A stretch of 64,000 nt of DNA from Callorhinus ursinus. Taxonomy: Eukaryota > Chordata > Mammalia > Carnivora > Otariidae. Position numbers and translations under genes: made by a program. Below the pieces are notes generated by a model. The model worked only from the letters and a program-made list of their open reading frames with translations, was not told the origin of the DNA and searched no databases. Where the stretch lies: positions 13,254,669-13,318,668 of the forward strand of contig NW_020312902.1 of assembly GCF_003265705.1 (NCBI RefSeq), written 5' to 3'. Every line of letters begins with the position of its first letter. The stretch's first letter is position 1. Below are positions 48,441-60,149 of the stretch, one piece after another.

Positions 48441-49043
48441 TCAAAGAGAACTGCAAGAAACAATATAGGTATGAAACTGTGGCTGTAGGATCTATAGTGG
48501 AAATCACAAATTGAAAATTTTACAGAACCCAGAAGGGCAGCTTAAATGGACCATGAGGGAGCCGAAGCAGGGGAGCAGACTCTTGTACATCAGGTGAGAG
48601 GTGGGGCCCAGAAGAGCATGCCCAGTCCGAAGCAGGCAGCTGCCTTGCAGCTCCAGAAAATTGTTAGACTACAGGCATTTGGGTTCAGTGCTGCCAGATG
48701 TTTCCAACTTTGCAAATTTGGGCTCCATTTAAAAAAGTGCAGACCAAACTAAATACACCTGTGAGCCAAACCCTGCAGCTTAAGAAATTCAGTGAAAGGG
48801 AATGAGTAAGAGCTGAAGGAATTGAGGAGGGCTTCCCAAAAGAGGTGCCCTGCCTGTGTGGTTAGGATAAGAAAGGAGGAAACTTCTAAGGCATTTCAAA
48901 TGATCTGCCTGTTCAATCTTTCATAAAGGAGTGCGACTGGGCATGTAGGTTGTGAGTGGGCGAAGTTTGTAGAAACTGGGTCAAAAATTCAAATTATATT
49001 TGTAACAAGTCACAATACATTAAGCTCCATGTGCCCTCTCATT

Positions 49044-49372
49044 CAGAGTCCACAAATTACAACCTGTGGGACAAATCTAGCCTGCTCTCCATTCTGGCAG
49101 GCCTACAAGCTAACAATGGTTTTACATCTTAAATGGTTGGGGAAAGAAAAGTAAATGAAGAATGGTACTTTGTGACGTGTAAAAATTGTATGCAATTCAA
49201 ATTTCAGTGTCCACTGGTAAAGTTTTATGGGAACACACTGATGACCATTGATTTGCATATTGTGAGTGCCTATGGCTCCTTTCACCCTAGATCAGGAGTC
49301 AAGTAGGTGCACTCGAAGACCCTGTGGCCAGCAAAGTCAAAAATCTCTAGGGAAGATCTTTGTCGACCCCTT
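49044..49372 (+). mobile_element. hAT-type DNA transposon fossil
   Basis: Ends 'cagagtccacaaattacaac' and 'gatctttgtcgacccct' match, with divergence, the inverted ends CAGGGGTCGGCAAACT... of a common mammalian hAT family. 'aatttcagtgtccactggta' and 'tgggaacacactgatgacca' lie inside. No clear 8-base duplication remains. Subfamily not fixed. Confidence 0.75.
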
Positions 49373-51092
49373 TCTAAGGGGCCAAACTTCTTCCCTGCAA
49401 GTGACCCATTTCTTGCTTATTAGATGACGGAGGCCACAAACATCTCTAATGTCCCCCTGTGGAGATTATTTCACTTAATTCCCACATCCATGCCAGCAAA
49501 GCCAAGCTCAGAGGGAGAGCAGGTGAGGCTCCTAAGGTCACAGGGATGGTAATGGTACCCTGAGGGCTCTCCCCGGAGTGTGGAGCTCCAACACCCAAGC
49601 TCTTGGCCACTGCTCCATCCAACACAGCAGTTTGTTGGTCAAAATAAGTCTTTTCCTTCCAGGCTGTTGCCAGCCCAATGACATCCAAAAGCCCCTATGC
49701 GGGCACACATGCTGCTTTTGTGTTCCTTGGCACCAACAGGAGTGTGCTTTTGGGATGATGGAAGTCGGCTGACAATGTGAAGGATGTGAACCCAGCAGCC
49801 AGCCTGAGAGGCAATGACTTCAGAATTCCACTGGATTTACCGATTACTCGAATGACTTACTTTGGGCAAAGTAAAATCGGGCTCTTCCAGCAAACAACAG
49901 AGAATTGAAAAACAGATCAATGGAAGCAGCGCTGGTTCACTTCCAATGACTTTATCGGATGCAGTTACTGGAGGCTAAACAATGCATTTATGCTCAGGGT
50001 TGGGTCTCTGTGGCGCTGAGGCTAGATTTGAGGGCACATTCCCTGCTAATATCTGGTCACAGTCTCTTAAGTGGAAAGAAGGTCTCTATTTTTTTTAACC
50101 TCTGCATCTTCAGGGTTTGCATAATTTTCTAGGCAAAATGTTATCTCCCCCTCTTTACTATGGCTATTAGTTCTGCTGGTGGAACAATGGATCAGAGATT
50201 TATGCCAATTAGAATTGGACTTATCCAGGGAGTCAGCAAGGCAATTGGCCCTAGACAATTTGCTGTAAGCATCTCTAGCCTTCCTACCACTCACTCTCGC
50301 CTCTGCAGGCCAGGCACCATCTACTGCTCCATGTTTGCTCATAATACTCCCTCTCTCCTTCTTCTCTGCAGAGCCACAAAGCCTTTTCTAGCTATTGTAT
50401 TTTCTGCATTTATTGTATTTTTTGCAATCGCTTCTTTGATATCCAATGGCAACTACAATTTGCCCCATACCTTCCAACTTCATTGTTCTCCAGGTCTAGC
50501 ACATGTTCATCATATCTTTTCAAACAGGTTGCGTTTGAATAGATCTGCTCTGACTTGGTGTCTGGAGCACGGTGGCCACCCCTCAAGACTTAGTGAATAA
50601 CTAGCATCCCACGACTCTTGCCCCACATACCATGCTCCTTTATTGAACAAACCTTGGCGAACTCTACTACCTTTCCTCCAATTGCAGCTCTGAGCCTGAT
50701 GTTTGAAATTCACATCCCTTGCTCTCAGTCTGCCTCTTCCTGAACGTGTGAGCAGAGCACTGAATTTCTCTTGAGCCTCCATGTCCACAATTGCCCAGTG
50801 ATAATGATCTGATGAACTTGGCAGGGTTGTTGTGAGAAATCTATGAAATCAAATTTGGGAAACTGCTCAGATACCTGGCACAAAAGTGGGTGTTGGACAG
50901 ACACAGGTTAGTAAGAAGATACTTCTGACCCCTGGCAAGAAGTGTCCACTTTCTTCCAGGGAGGCAGGACTTCCCTCTTGGTTTCATTGTTTTTTTCCCC
51001 TGAGAGGCTGCCAGGTTCTCCCTAGTTCCTGTAGAAGATCAGCTAAATCACAGCCAGTTGGTTCAAATATTTCATATCAAGAAAGAACTTCA

Positions 51093-51279
51093 GGGGCGCC
51101 TGGGTGGCTCAGTCACTAGGCATCTGCCTTCAGCTCGGGTCATGGTCCCAGGGCCCTGGGATCAAGCCCCGCATCGGGCTCCCTGCTCCGCGGGAGGCCT
51201 GCTTCTCCCTCTCCCACTCCCCCTGCTTGTGTTCCCTCTCTCGCTGTGTCTGTCAAATAAATAAAATCTTAAAAAAAAA
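51093..51279 (+). mobile_element. Young Can-SINE
   Basis: Head 'ggggcgcctgggtggctcag', 'gggatcaagccccgcatcgg', 'gcgggaggcctgcttctccc', and AAATAAATAAAATCTT tail. The flanks gaaagaacttca (51081-51092) and gaaaacttca (51280-51289) are an imperfect duplication. Confidence 0.95.
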
Positions 51280-52008
51280 GAAAACTTCAAATGTAGCTTT
51301 GAGGATGCAGGAAAGCAGTGTTTTTCCATCTGATTCCACATCTGAGACACGCAAGAAAAGAGCTTTCCATAAAGGCTAATTTGGGGGCAAATAATAGACC
51401 AAAGAGGCCCGAGTGCTCCAGCAGCACATGCATCTCAGCAGCTAGAGAGCTACTGCCTGAGATGGCAATAGGCCCTCTGGCTTGTCAATCATCCGGCCCT
51501 TTTCTCAGCCTTAAGTAATAAGAATGGTCACATTTCACAATGAATTAGGCTAGACTAGATGGTTCCTGTCAAGGTTACCAAGGAGATGTTGAAATAATAA
51601 CATTTGAAAAGACAGTGGAAAAAAGAGCAATGAAAGTAAGCAAATCTCATGCCTGCAAGCCGGGGACTGTCTCTCTCACACAAATTCCCCTGTCGAGCTA
51701 GTGTTAGAAGGTACCCTGCTGCCCAAGCACTGGCCTCCAGAAGTGGAAGCTGGGGGACTCTTGTGAAAAGTGGAGGAAATCAGGATCACTCCCAGGAGGG
51801 TCCCCATTCTCTAGCTGCCCCGTTGTGCCCATGCATCATTCCACCCCTTGCCTCATCATACTCCATAGACACCTCTGCACACAGAAGGCTCTGACTCCTA
51901 CCCAACCCCTACGTCCCCATAACTTGCAACTACTGGATTCTGATCATAGCACCTCAGAGTCCAGGGAAGTCACTATAATCACAACCGTGGGAAGATTATT
52001 GGGGACCA

Positions 52009-52139
52009 GGCACCGGGGTGGCTCAGTCGGTTGAGCGTCTGCCTTCGGCTCAGGTCATGATCCCATTGGGCTCCCTGCTCTGCAGGGAGTCTGCTTCTCC
52101 CTTTGCCCCTCCTCCCACTGGTTCTCTCTCTCTCTCAAA

Positions 52140-52178
<39 letters not shown>

Positions 52179-52191
52179 AATCTTTAAAAAA
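52009..52191 (+). mobile_element. Can-SINE with internal deletion and target duplication
   Basis: Head 'gcaccggggtggctcagtcg', then 'ggtcatgatcccattgggct': about 30 bases of the usual body, including the box B-like part, are missing at this join. The tail is (AAAT)n of about 40 bases. The target duplication aagattattggggacca (51992-52008) against aagattatcgggggacca (52192-52209) differs by one substitution and one base of length. Confidence 0.95.
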
Positions 52192-52439
52192 AAGATTATC
52201 GGGGGACCATAAAATACACTTAACTCATTCACATATACATTTAATCATTCAATACATATATGCCATGAAATCCTTAGTGCAAGCACAAAACTGATAAACA
52301 TATGGCACCCAAAGGACAAAATATACAAAGATCCTCCCTCATAAAACTTAGAAGTCATGTATGTGTTTACACACATACACACATATGTCTGTCTTTCTTA
52401 AAGGCAGATGAAGATGAGGAGGAAGTTACAAAAAATGCC

Positions 52440-52870
52440 ATATTTATTAATATTTATTGTTGAAAGCAGTGCAAAGGGAAACTGCCTAGGGCTAAGACAG
52501 CATATGGCAAGGGGGTCCCCAGTGTGACCTGATGGGCTAAAGAAGGTGTGCTAGAATAGCTGATCTGTGAGCTGTGACCTGAAAGATACCTAGAAGTTTG
52601 GTTGTTCAAGTGTGGAGTGCAACCACCTTCTAGGCAGATATGCAGACAAAATTCTCGGGGCAGGAAGGCACCATTGGGTCAGAGAAAGGTGGTCAGAATG
52701 TGGGGGCCAAAAATGAGGTCCCAGTCATGTGGTCAGTGTAGATATTTGTAGGCCATTCAATGAGTTTGGATTTTATCCTAAAGGCAATGGACAGCCTTCT
52801 AGAGGTTTTGAGAAGAGGAGTGGAATTACCATATTTTCAATTTCAAGAACATCACTTTGGATAAGGTAAA
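52440..52870 (+). repeat. Long old interspersed repeat, family not fixed
   Basis: Same order of words as 31230-32540: 'gtgacctgaaagatacctag', 'gagtttggattttatcctaa', 'aggcaatggacagccttcta', 'gaagaggagtggaattacca'. A partial copy. Confidence 0.6.
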
Positions 52871-53428
52871 TTCCTAAACATAACCTAAGAACCCTCATGG
52901 TATCAATCTCTTGACACCCAGCCATGCACTCTTCCATGGCTCTTTGTTTTGTTTGTGTTCTTTGTCTTCAAATCAGTCATTCTTTCAACAAATAATTACT
53001 GACTTCCTACAATGTGGCAGTTCCCCTTTCAGGAGGAGTACTGAGGTCACAGTACTCAACAAAATGATTAAAAATTTGTGCTTTCTTTGAGTTTACATTC
53101 TATTACCTATTAATTGGCTTTTCACTGGTAAACTGCTATTGAAATTTCAAGACCAACTCAATTGAACTTTTTTGTGTGTGTGAAGTCTTCACTTCCTTTT
53201 ACTTATATCCTGGCAATACAACTAGGGTTCGTTGATGATTGGTGTTATCTCCCTCACCCAACACACTGGCCTGAATGTTCCTTATAGGTAAAAAGAATTG
53301 TATTTATCTCTTTAATTCCCTCTAAGAGAGTCTGAAACATATTAGAAGCTTATTACATAATTTTCAATAATGAACTGTATATTATTCAGAGCTCTCCAGA
53401 GAAACAGAACCAATAAGATATGTACATA

Positions 53429-53962
53429 GAGTTGACCCTTGAATAATGCAGGGGTTAGGGGCATCAAGCTTCTGCATGGTTAAAAATCTATATATTAGGG
53501 CGCCTGGGTGGCTCAGGTGGTTAAGTGTCTGCCTTCAGCTCGGGTCATGATCCCAGGGTCCTGGGATAAGAGTCCCGCATCAGGCTCCCTGCTCAGCCAG
53601 GAGCCTGCTTCTCCTTCTGCTCCTCCTCCCTCCTTGTGATCTCTCTCTCTTTCTCTCTCATGCTCTCTCTCTCTCAAATAAATAAAATTAAAAAAAAATC
53701 TGTATATTACTTTTGACTCCCCCAAAACTTAGTAGTCTACAGTTGACTGGAAGTCTTACCGATAACATAAAGTCAATTAACAAATATTTTGTATATTATA
53801 TGTATTATATACCATGTTCTTACAATAAAGTCAGCTAGAGAAAAAAAAGATCATAAGAAAGAGAAAATACATTTCTAGTGCTGTACTGTATTTATTGGAA
53901 AAAAAAATCCACGTATAAGTGGACCTGAGCAGTTCAAACCTGTGTTGTTCAAATGTCAACTG
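53429..53962. mobile_element. Tc1/mariner-type (Tigger-like) DNA transposon, split by a SINE
   Basis: Inverted ends: gagttgacccttgaataatg at the left, and the right end reads, in reverse, cagttgacatttgaacaaca. A TA lies on each side (53427-53428 and 53963-53964), the duplication typical of this superfamily. Inside, 'ctagtgctgtactgtattta' and 'cacgtataagtggacctgag' fit a non-autonomous Tigger-like element. It has no transposase gene. Confidence 0.85.
53498..53693 (+). mobile_element. Can-SINE inserted in the Tigger-like element
   Basis: Head 'ggcgcctgggtggctcaggt', body 'ggtcatgatcccagggtcct', CT-rich end and AAATAAAATT tail. The target duplication aaaaatctatatatta (53482-53497) against aaaaatctgtatatta (53694-53709) has one mismatch in 16. 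Confidence 0.97.
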
Positions 53963-54367
53963 TATGTGTGGGTGTGTGTGCGTGCACGTACATGTGTATA
54001 CATAAATATATATAGATAGAGAGAGAGAGAAAAAAAAAAGAATTTACCATAAGCAATTGGCTTACACAATTATGGAGGCTGACAAGTCCCAAGATCTGTA
54101 GGATGAGTCAGCAAGCCGGAAACCCAGGAGAGCTGATAGAGTGGTTGTAGGCTTGAAACCCAAGAAGAGTGGATTTTTTAGTTGGAGTTAAATGCCAGGA
54201 AAAGCCATGCCCCTGTTCAAAGGCAGCCAGGCAGGGGGAGTTCTCTCTTGCTCATGGGAAGGTCAGCCTTTCTGTTCTATTCATATTTCTAACTGATGGG
54301 ATAAGCCCCACCTACATTAGGGAGGGCAATCTGCTTTATGAGGTCTACCAATTTAAATGTTAGTCTT

Positions 54368-54566
54368 TTCTTTTTTTTAAGATTTTATTTATTCATTTGA
54401 CAGAGAGAGACATAGTGAGAGAGGGAGCAAAAGCAGGGGGAGTGTGAGAGGGAGAAGCAGGCTTCCCTCAGAGCAGGGAGCCCGACGTGGGGCTCAATCC
54501 CAGGACCCTGGGATCATGACCTGAGCCGAAGGCAGATGCTTAAGACTGAGCCACCCAGGCACCCCG
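54368..54566 (-). mobile_element. Can-SINE with perfect target duplication
   Basis: Reverse-oriented copy: poly-T, GA-rich body, 'gatcatgacctgagccgaag' and 'ctgagccacccaggcacccc'. An exact 17-base duplication atttaaatgttagtctt lies at 54351-54367 and 54567-54583. Confidence 0.97.
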
Positions 54567-54595
54567 ATTTAAATGTTAGTCTTATCCAAAAACAC

Positions 54596-54714
54596 ACTAG
54601 GGAGGGTAAGTACTACGGTGAGCGCTGTGAATTGTGTAAGACTGATGAATCACAGACCTGTACCCCTGAAACAAACAATACATTATATGTTAATAAAAAA
54701 ATTAATAAATAAAT
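54596..54714 (+). mobile_element. Short L1 3' end inserted in an old repeat
   Basis: Only about 119 bases: 'gtgagcgctgtgaattgtgt', 'gactgatgaatcacagacct', 'acattatatgttaataaaaa'. A short duplication aaaaacac lies on both sides (54588-54595 and 54715-54722). Confidence 0.88.
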
Positions 54715-57180
54715 AAAAACACCCTCACAGAAACATGCAGAATAATGTTTAATCAAATATCTAGGTACCCTGTGGCCCTGACAAGCTGACATATAAAATT
54801 ACCTATCCTAAACTGATAAATATTTAAATCCACCAAATGAAGGTAACAAGAGAAGCCAATAAAACCTTAGTGAGAATGAGCTAGCCTTTCTTCCTCTCTG
54901 ACCACAGCTGAGCTAGAGTCAGGGTTAACTGTGAGGAGAAAAATACAGCAGTCAAATAGCCTACATCATGAGTGAGTTTTTGGTTAAATGGCAAGAGTAA
55001 GCACGCTTATCCCCAAATGGGCCCCTTGCCCTCACAGTGTTTAGGGGATATATCAAGTTTTTTGAACTCCTACTTCAATCCATGTCATTGTCATTCCATG
55101 AGGGAAAAGATCTGGTTGGCCTTTTGGGTCACCTGATTTTAAAGTTGTTTTCAAATCTAAGGCAGAGACAGAAATTGCCTCTTGGCAATCTTTCCAGGGC
55201 TCACGCTTGTGGTTGTCTAAACAGCCCTGACCACATCTGGATAGTTTTCGTATTAGAGAAACTCTGAATTTAATAAAAAGTTAAAAACAGGCAGCCTGAA
55301 TTGCTTATACTTGGTTGGACAACTGCTTCCAAACTCATCTTAATTTCATGAAAGAACAAATACCTATCCGTCCCAAATCCCATGTAAGACAACTGTGCTC
55401 TACCCTTGTTCCTTTTCTACTTACTAGCATTTAAAGTTATCTTGCTAAAGAAGGTAGAAGGGGGCAGAAGCTTTGCCGCTCTTGCGGAGTGTTAGTGGGG
55501 AGGAAAGGAAAACAGGAGTGCTATCTTGTCTTTTCAGTAAATGGTTTGGCCCTGAGGTCAAGCTCCCTCATATCCATGTGACCAGCTAAACTCCATCTGA
55601 AGCTGAGAAAAAAGTTATTACCATTTAAGATTAGATGAACACAGAATTTAAACTGTAGCCTTAGACTTGCTAGGGAATGCCCGGTCATGTAGAGGTTGGT
55701 GTACATGGGATATTGTTCAATGTAATGCCCAAGAGAAGCATGCAATGAGTTTAAAGAGGCCCCATACAAGAAAATGCAGGATAAATCACATTATGGGATG
55801 AGGAGAAAGCTAAAAAGAAGAGGGACCGGTATGTGTCCTTCATATAAAAGCAAGGAGCACCTGACTTTAGAACCATATATATCTTCACTGCCCAAGATTC
55901 GAGGACCATGTCAGGTTTGACTGTGATGAGCAGCCACATCTGGTTTAATAAATTCAGGCAAATTATACAATCTTCTTGAACGTGTGTACCTTTGCCTCCT
56001 TATGGAATTTAGAATTCACTACTTTAACTCCTTGATGGCCATATCAGAGGAAGTCCTAGAAAAGTGGAAGGTTTTCTTTTTATAGCTAGTGACTAAGTGA
56101 GGGATAGGACATAATTTGCAAAAGCTAGCTCACGTCAGAGATCCTCATGAGCAAAGATGGTGGTATTCCCAGTATATCATATGTTTCCCAGAATTTGTAA
56201 GAAAACATCTTAATCTCCTGGCAGAGTATTCTGGGTAAAATGACAGAGTCATTTGTATGTCACATTTATTTAATGCACAAGCATGCTAACTTTATGAAGA
56301 CAGGAATTTCTGATTTGCCCATCTAGAACAGTCTCTACCACATAGGTACCAACAATTTTTTTAACTTTTATTATTATTATTTTTTTACAGTATAACCTTA
56401 CAAAGGTCTTGCCAGGACCCTAAGTCCTTGGGATTTCTCTCTCAGTGTATCTCTGTTACCTATCCCTCCCTGTATATACATACATGGATACGTGTGTATG
56501 CAACCGTCTACACATACACTCGCATATACATATTTGTGATACATGTATATCTATATATTTACCAAATCATTTGCATTTTAGAAATAATATTTATATTATA
56601 CTTACTTTAAACATCTAGCACTTAGGTTACACACACATTATTGCTGTGTATCCACCAAATGCTGAAGCTTTAGACTCAAAGCATTAATGATAATATGCTG
56701 TATCTTAAATACTGTTTATGCTTTGCACAGCTACACTTGCATACAATATTGTTAACTCTTAATAAAGCAAGTTTTCAGCTTAACAATAAGAGTCTCTTTG
56801 TTTAGGAACTTTAATTAGAAATTTGGTTAGTGGGACAATTCTGTGGAGGGTGTACTTTAGGAAAATGGGAAGAAATTACTGGACAAAACTCAAATTACAG
56901 CCTTACATCCTGAGCAACAAATTCTACGGGAAATCCTTGCTCACATTTTACAACAGAACTGCCCAGAGAAGTCTTGCCATAATACAGGTTCACATTTACA
57001 GACATCAGTTACTAATGCAATACACCCCTTGGGAGGATCAGAGCAGCTCTTCCTAGGGCTTGATATCGTATCGTTCCATTTTCAACCAGAGAGCTCTGGG
57101 GCCCAACCCTGCACGTAAAACAAAGCAAATGCTCAAAAATGAGTGTTCAGTCTTTAAAAGACAAGTTCACCACCCTTGGA

Positions 57181-57220
57181 GGTTTGTTTTTTATTTATTT
57201 ATTTATCTATCTATTTATTT

Positions 57221-57257
<37 letters not shown>

Positions 57258-57394
57258 TATGAGAGGGGAGGGTCAGAGGGAGAAGCAAATTCCCTGCCAA
57301 GCAGACAGCTCAATGCGGGACTCGATCCTGGAACTCCAGGATCATGACCAGAGCTGAAGGCAGTCGCCCAACCAACTGAGCCACCCAGGCGCCC
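57181..57394 (-). mobile_element. Can-SINE with GA-rich body
   Basis: (ATTT)n/(ATCT)n tail, a (GA)n run at about 57225-57252, and head 'ctgagccacccaggcgcccc'. The duplication ccacccttgga (57170-57180) against ccacccttaga (57395-57405) has one mismatch in 11. Confidence 0.94.
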
Positions 57395-58620
57395 CCACCC
57401 TTAGATTTAAGAGAAAATATTACCCTGACAATTTAGAAAATTCAGAGAGAATTAAAGAAGAGAATTTAAAATCACTCTTTGTTACACTTGTCCTAAATGT
57501 TTTAAAGGCATTCTTGTGGAACCACTCAGGTTTTCTATTATAAAACCTTTTTTTTTTTTTTAATAATGAGGACACTGGGAATCCTAGACTTTTTCTCTAG
57601 ACAAGTCCTGTAGACATGAGACCCTTGCTGTGCTTCTGCTAATTTGCTAAAAAGGTGAAGATTTTTAGGATTTCAACATTTTAAAAAGAAGCAGAAGGAG
57701 TGATTCTATCTTAGAAATGAAGAAAAGAATTACCAGACAGGTAAGCCACGGCTACTGGATTGTACAGAATCCTAACTCAGGTGCCCTAAATCTGAGATGA
57801 GCTTTTTGTCCATTTGTTTTGTTTGTCTTCCCCAATTTGTGTACCAGTTTTCACCACAGCTGAGTATTTGCTGTCACTCGGAAAGCCCAGAGGTCTGGCC
57901 AGGCAACACTTTGGGTGTGAGAATGGATGTAGAGAGGTGGGCCATGGCAAAGTAGTCAAGTTGGGGGCCAGATTATGACATTTGGACAAAACTGCACAGC
58001 TGCAGTTGTAACAGATTATTTTAACTGATACTCTCGGGAAAAAGTAAAGCACAGAACTAGCCATTTGCCCTGTATTTGCCTCTTCCTCAGAGCCCATGAG
58101 TCTCATCCCGGAAAAGACTGATTCAAACTATAAAGACATTCATGAACGCAAAGTTTCAAAGAACAGCAGTGTTCCCTATGGGAAGAAGACCACACTCTTC
58201 CCCCAAACCAGCAGAGAAGCATTCTGTGAGCCCCATCTGTGCCAACCCCACAACATGGCAGGTTCCCTTAATATTGTGGAGCAACTCCCTTCATTCCATT
58301 CAGCAAAGATGAAGGTGTACAATGTTCTAGTCACTTCAAAGTGCAGGAGGCGAGGGTGGTATTGGCTGGTGGAGGGTTACCATGACTATCCTCCCATATC
58401 CCCCTACATATCCATGTGCACACAAATCACATAGGTGATCAGCTTTTCAGAAATTAGAATTAGATAGACTTTTAAAAACTAGTACCAACTTATTAAAATT
58501 TTCTTTAATATTCAGAAAGTACTTTGGGGATTTTTACAATTTTAAGATCATCTATTCTCAGTGTAAAGGAACATAGAAAAATGTTCACAGAAAACTAATC
58601 TGAAGTAGAATGACAACTCT

Positions 58621-58647
58621 GTGTGTGTCGTTTGTGTGTATGTATGC

Positions 58648-58692
<45 letters not shown>
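58621..58692. repeat. (TG)n microsatellite
   Basis: Impure TG, TATG and CGCG units, then about 22 clean TG units, about 400 bases downstream (in transcript terms) of the SORCS1 exon at 59090. Confidence 0.97.
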
Positions 58693-58693
<1 letters not shown>

Positions 58694-58959
58694 CACAGAC
58701 TCCAGGAGTTTCCCTTAAAATATTCTCTTATTTCAGTATGTTGGCTGTTTTATTTCCTGTGACTGTCCCTGTCCCTTGCCCCCTTCTGGACTGTTTTGGA
58801 AAGAAAGAAGACATGTCTTAAGACTGAAGCTTTCTGTTTGCTTGGATTTTGAATAAATGGAAATTTGTTAGAATATCTTAAATACTGTTAGAAGCAACTG
58901 GTCACTTAAGAGCCTAGCTTCTCAGATGCTGTCAGTGGCCTTCTGAATCGGTGGGTATA

Positions 58960-59068
58960 AGAACACATATATCCACTTTACAGATGAGGAAACTAGGAAC
59001 CAGATTGGAATGCTCTGGGGTTCCCTGCCTCAGTGGAGACAGAACCCAGGTCTCGGGCTCTTATTGGC
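58960..59068 (+). mobile_element. MIR fossil next to a SORCS1 exon
   Basis: 'ccactttacagatgaggaaa', 'ggagacagaacccaggtctc', in MIR order. It ends about 20 bases from the donor of exon 59197-59090. Confidence 0.75.
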
Positions 59069-59089
59069 CACAGCAAAATAAGTACTCAC

Positions 59090-59197
59090 GTCATGATTTG
59101 AGTCTCCACTCCTGCCTCCACCAGAGCCCCGTCAACAAAGAGAGGAACCGAAGTGAAGCCATACTTGTCCCAGGAATGGCCCTCGTCAAAACTCACC
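59090..59197 (-). CDS. SORCS1: SORCS1 internal exon 1 of 8 in window: last VPS10 propeller blade
   Basis: This is an internal exon of a type I membrane sorting receptor of the sortilin/VPS10 family. It is 108 nt: one base completes a codon (TG|G, Trp expected), then come 35 codons, then AC of a split Thr. The acceptor is CCCAG|G and the donor is AC|GTGAGT. The translation begins VSFDEGHSWDKYGF. SFDEGHSW is an Asp-box (S-x-D-x-G-x-x-W), the signature of blades of the ten-bladed VPS10 beta-propeller, and VPLFVDG and ETQIM follow. From memory the wording fits SORCS1 better than its close paralogue SORCS3. SORCS proteins are neuronal receptors that sort neurexin, AMPA receptors and APP; that is family knowledge, not visible here. 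The next exon lies 24.9 kb downstream on the minus strand. Earlier exons lie beyond the window. Open frames on the plus strand across this exon are shadows. Confidence 0.93.
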
Positions 59198-60149
59198 CTG
59201 GGTTAGAAACAAGTACAGGAAAGAGACAGCTGAAAACCAAACCACACTCCTTTGCAACCATTTTTCAGGTTATTAAATTCTCCTCTGTATCTCACTTTCT
59301 GGCAGTTCGAATTATCAATAGACATTCATCTTCAACATCTCCCCATATTATTACGAGATTTGATCAAAACTGCATTTCCTGGCCCAGGCAGCACCAGAAC
59401 TGCAGAAATATTTCAACATATTAGAATCAAAAAACAACAAAAAAAAACAGCCCAAGAAGTAAGGCTTAGAGGATGGAGTGTCACGTTTCAAGTACTCCGA
59501 ATGGAACCCGAGGCTCAATTTACAGCACAATCAATCCGGTCTGTGGAGTCTCTGACACAGATAAATTGAGTAGTGCGGGGTGTACCCTATGGGAGGGGAG
59601 GTGTGTGTCTTTCAGATCAAACTTTAAAAGAAGCCATTTCCTATTTGTTCAGAATGAATGTTAGGATCGTTTTCCCTCCCCAGTGCCACTTTCAGGAGCT
59701 TTTAGAGATGAGTGCTGAGTGTCTAAGATGAACTGGGCAATACTGTGCCATCTTTCGTCCAATAGTAAGAAAAGGTCTGGCCCTTTGTGGTTATAGCACC
59801 TGAAACTCTTTAAAGGGAAGGTTACTAGTGGAGGAGACTGGGGCAATTTTGAGTGCTTGCTTCTTTCCCTTTCTTGATATTATCAAGTACCTGACCCTCC
59901 TTCTTCCCCAAGGCAGCTTTATTTGCTTCATTCCCTGTGATCCTTCTTGGCTAAATTAATTCTTAATTTCTTCCCTGACTCCATAACTCAGGATTCTCTG
60001 AGTTCAACTGAAGGAACTCTGTAGGCTTCTCCTCTTATAATGCTGAGTGATGACTTCTTAATGGACTCTAAATCCACGAATTCAAAACTATAATCTTGGG
60101 AGTTCACTGGTCATGTATGTCTGGTTTGTTGAATGACTCCTTAACACCA

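Larger units (their letters stand above)
53384..54810 (+). repeat. Old interspersed repeat, host of four nested insertions
   Basis: Words of a common mammalian repeat, in order and broken by later insertions: 'agctctccagagaaacagaa' (53389), 'attggcttacacaattatgg' (54056), 'gggagggcaatctgctttat' (54320), 'catgcagaataatgtttaat' (54734). I do not name the family. The pieces rejoin cleanly once the four inserts are left out. Confidence 0.75.
34203..59089 (-). other. SORCS1 intron, 24.9 kb
   Basis: This is the largest complete intron in the window, directly joining ETQIM-T and VFGH, so no coding exon is missing inside it. It holds most of the mobile-element content, listed separately. Nothing is recognised in 34580-35385, 35610-36160, 36725-37075, 37510-38925, 40655-42325, 42960-43545, 44245-46120, 46265-47830, 48445-49040, 49375-51080, 52215-52435, 52875-53380, 54815-57165 and 57410-58615, apart from a CT run at 46361-46378 and possible L2 scraps at 46600-46660, 53260-53350 and 56265-56350. 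Confidence 0.88.

Noticed and set aside
50160..50600. 146-codon open frame on the plus strand
   Set aside because: No recognisable domain or repeat ORF, and no splice or start context that stands out. Chance.
58951..59424. 157-codon open frame on the plus strand
   Set aside because: Antisense to the SORCS1 exon at 59090-59197 and partly MIR sequence. No domain seen.
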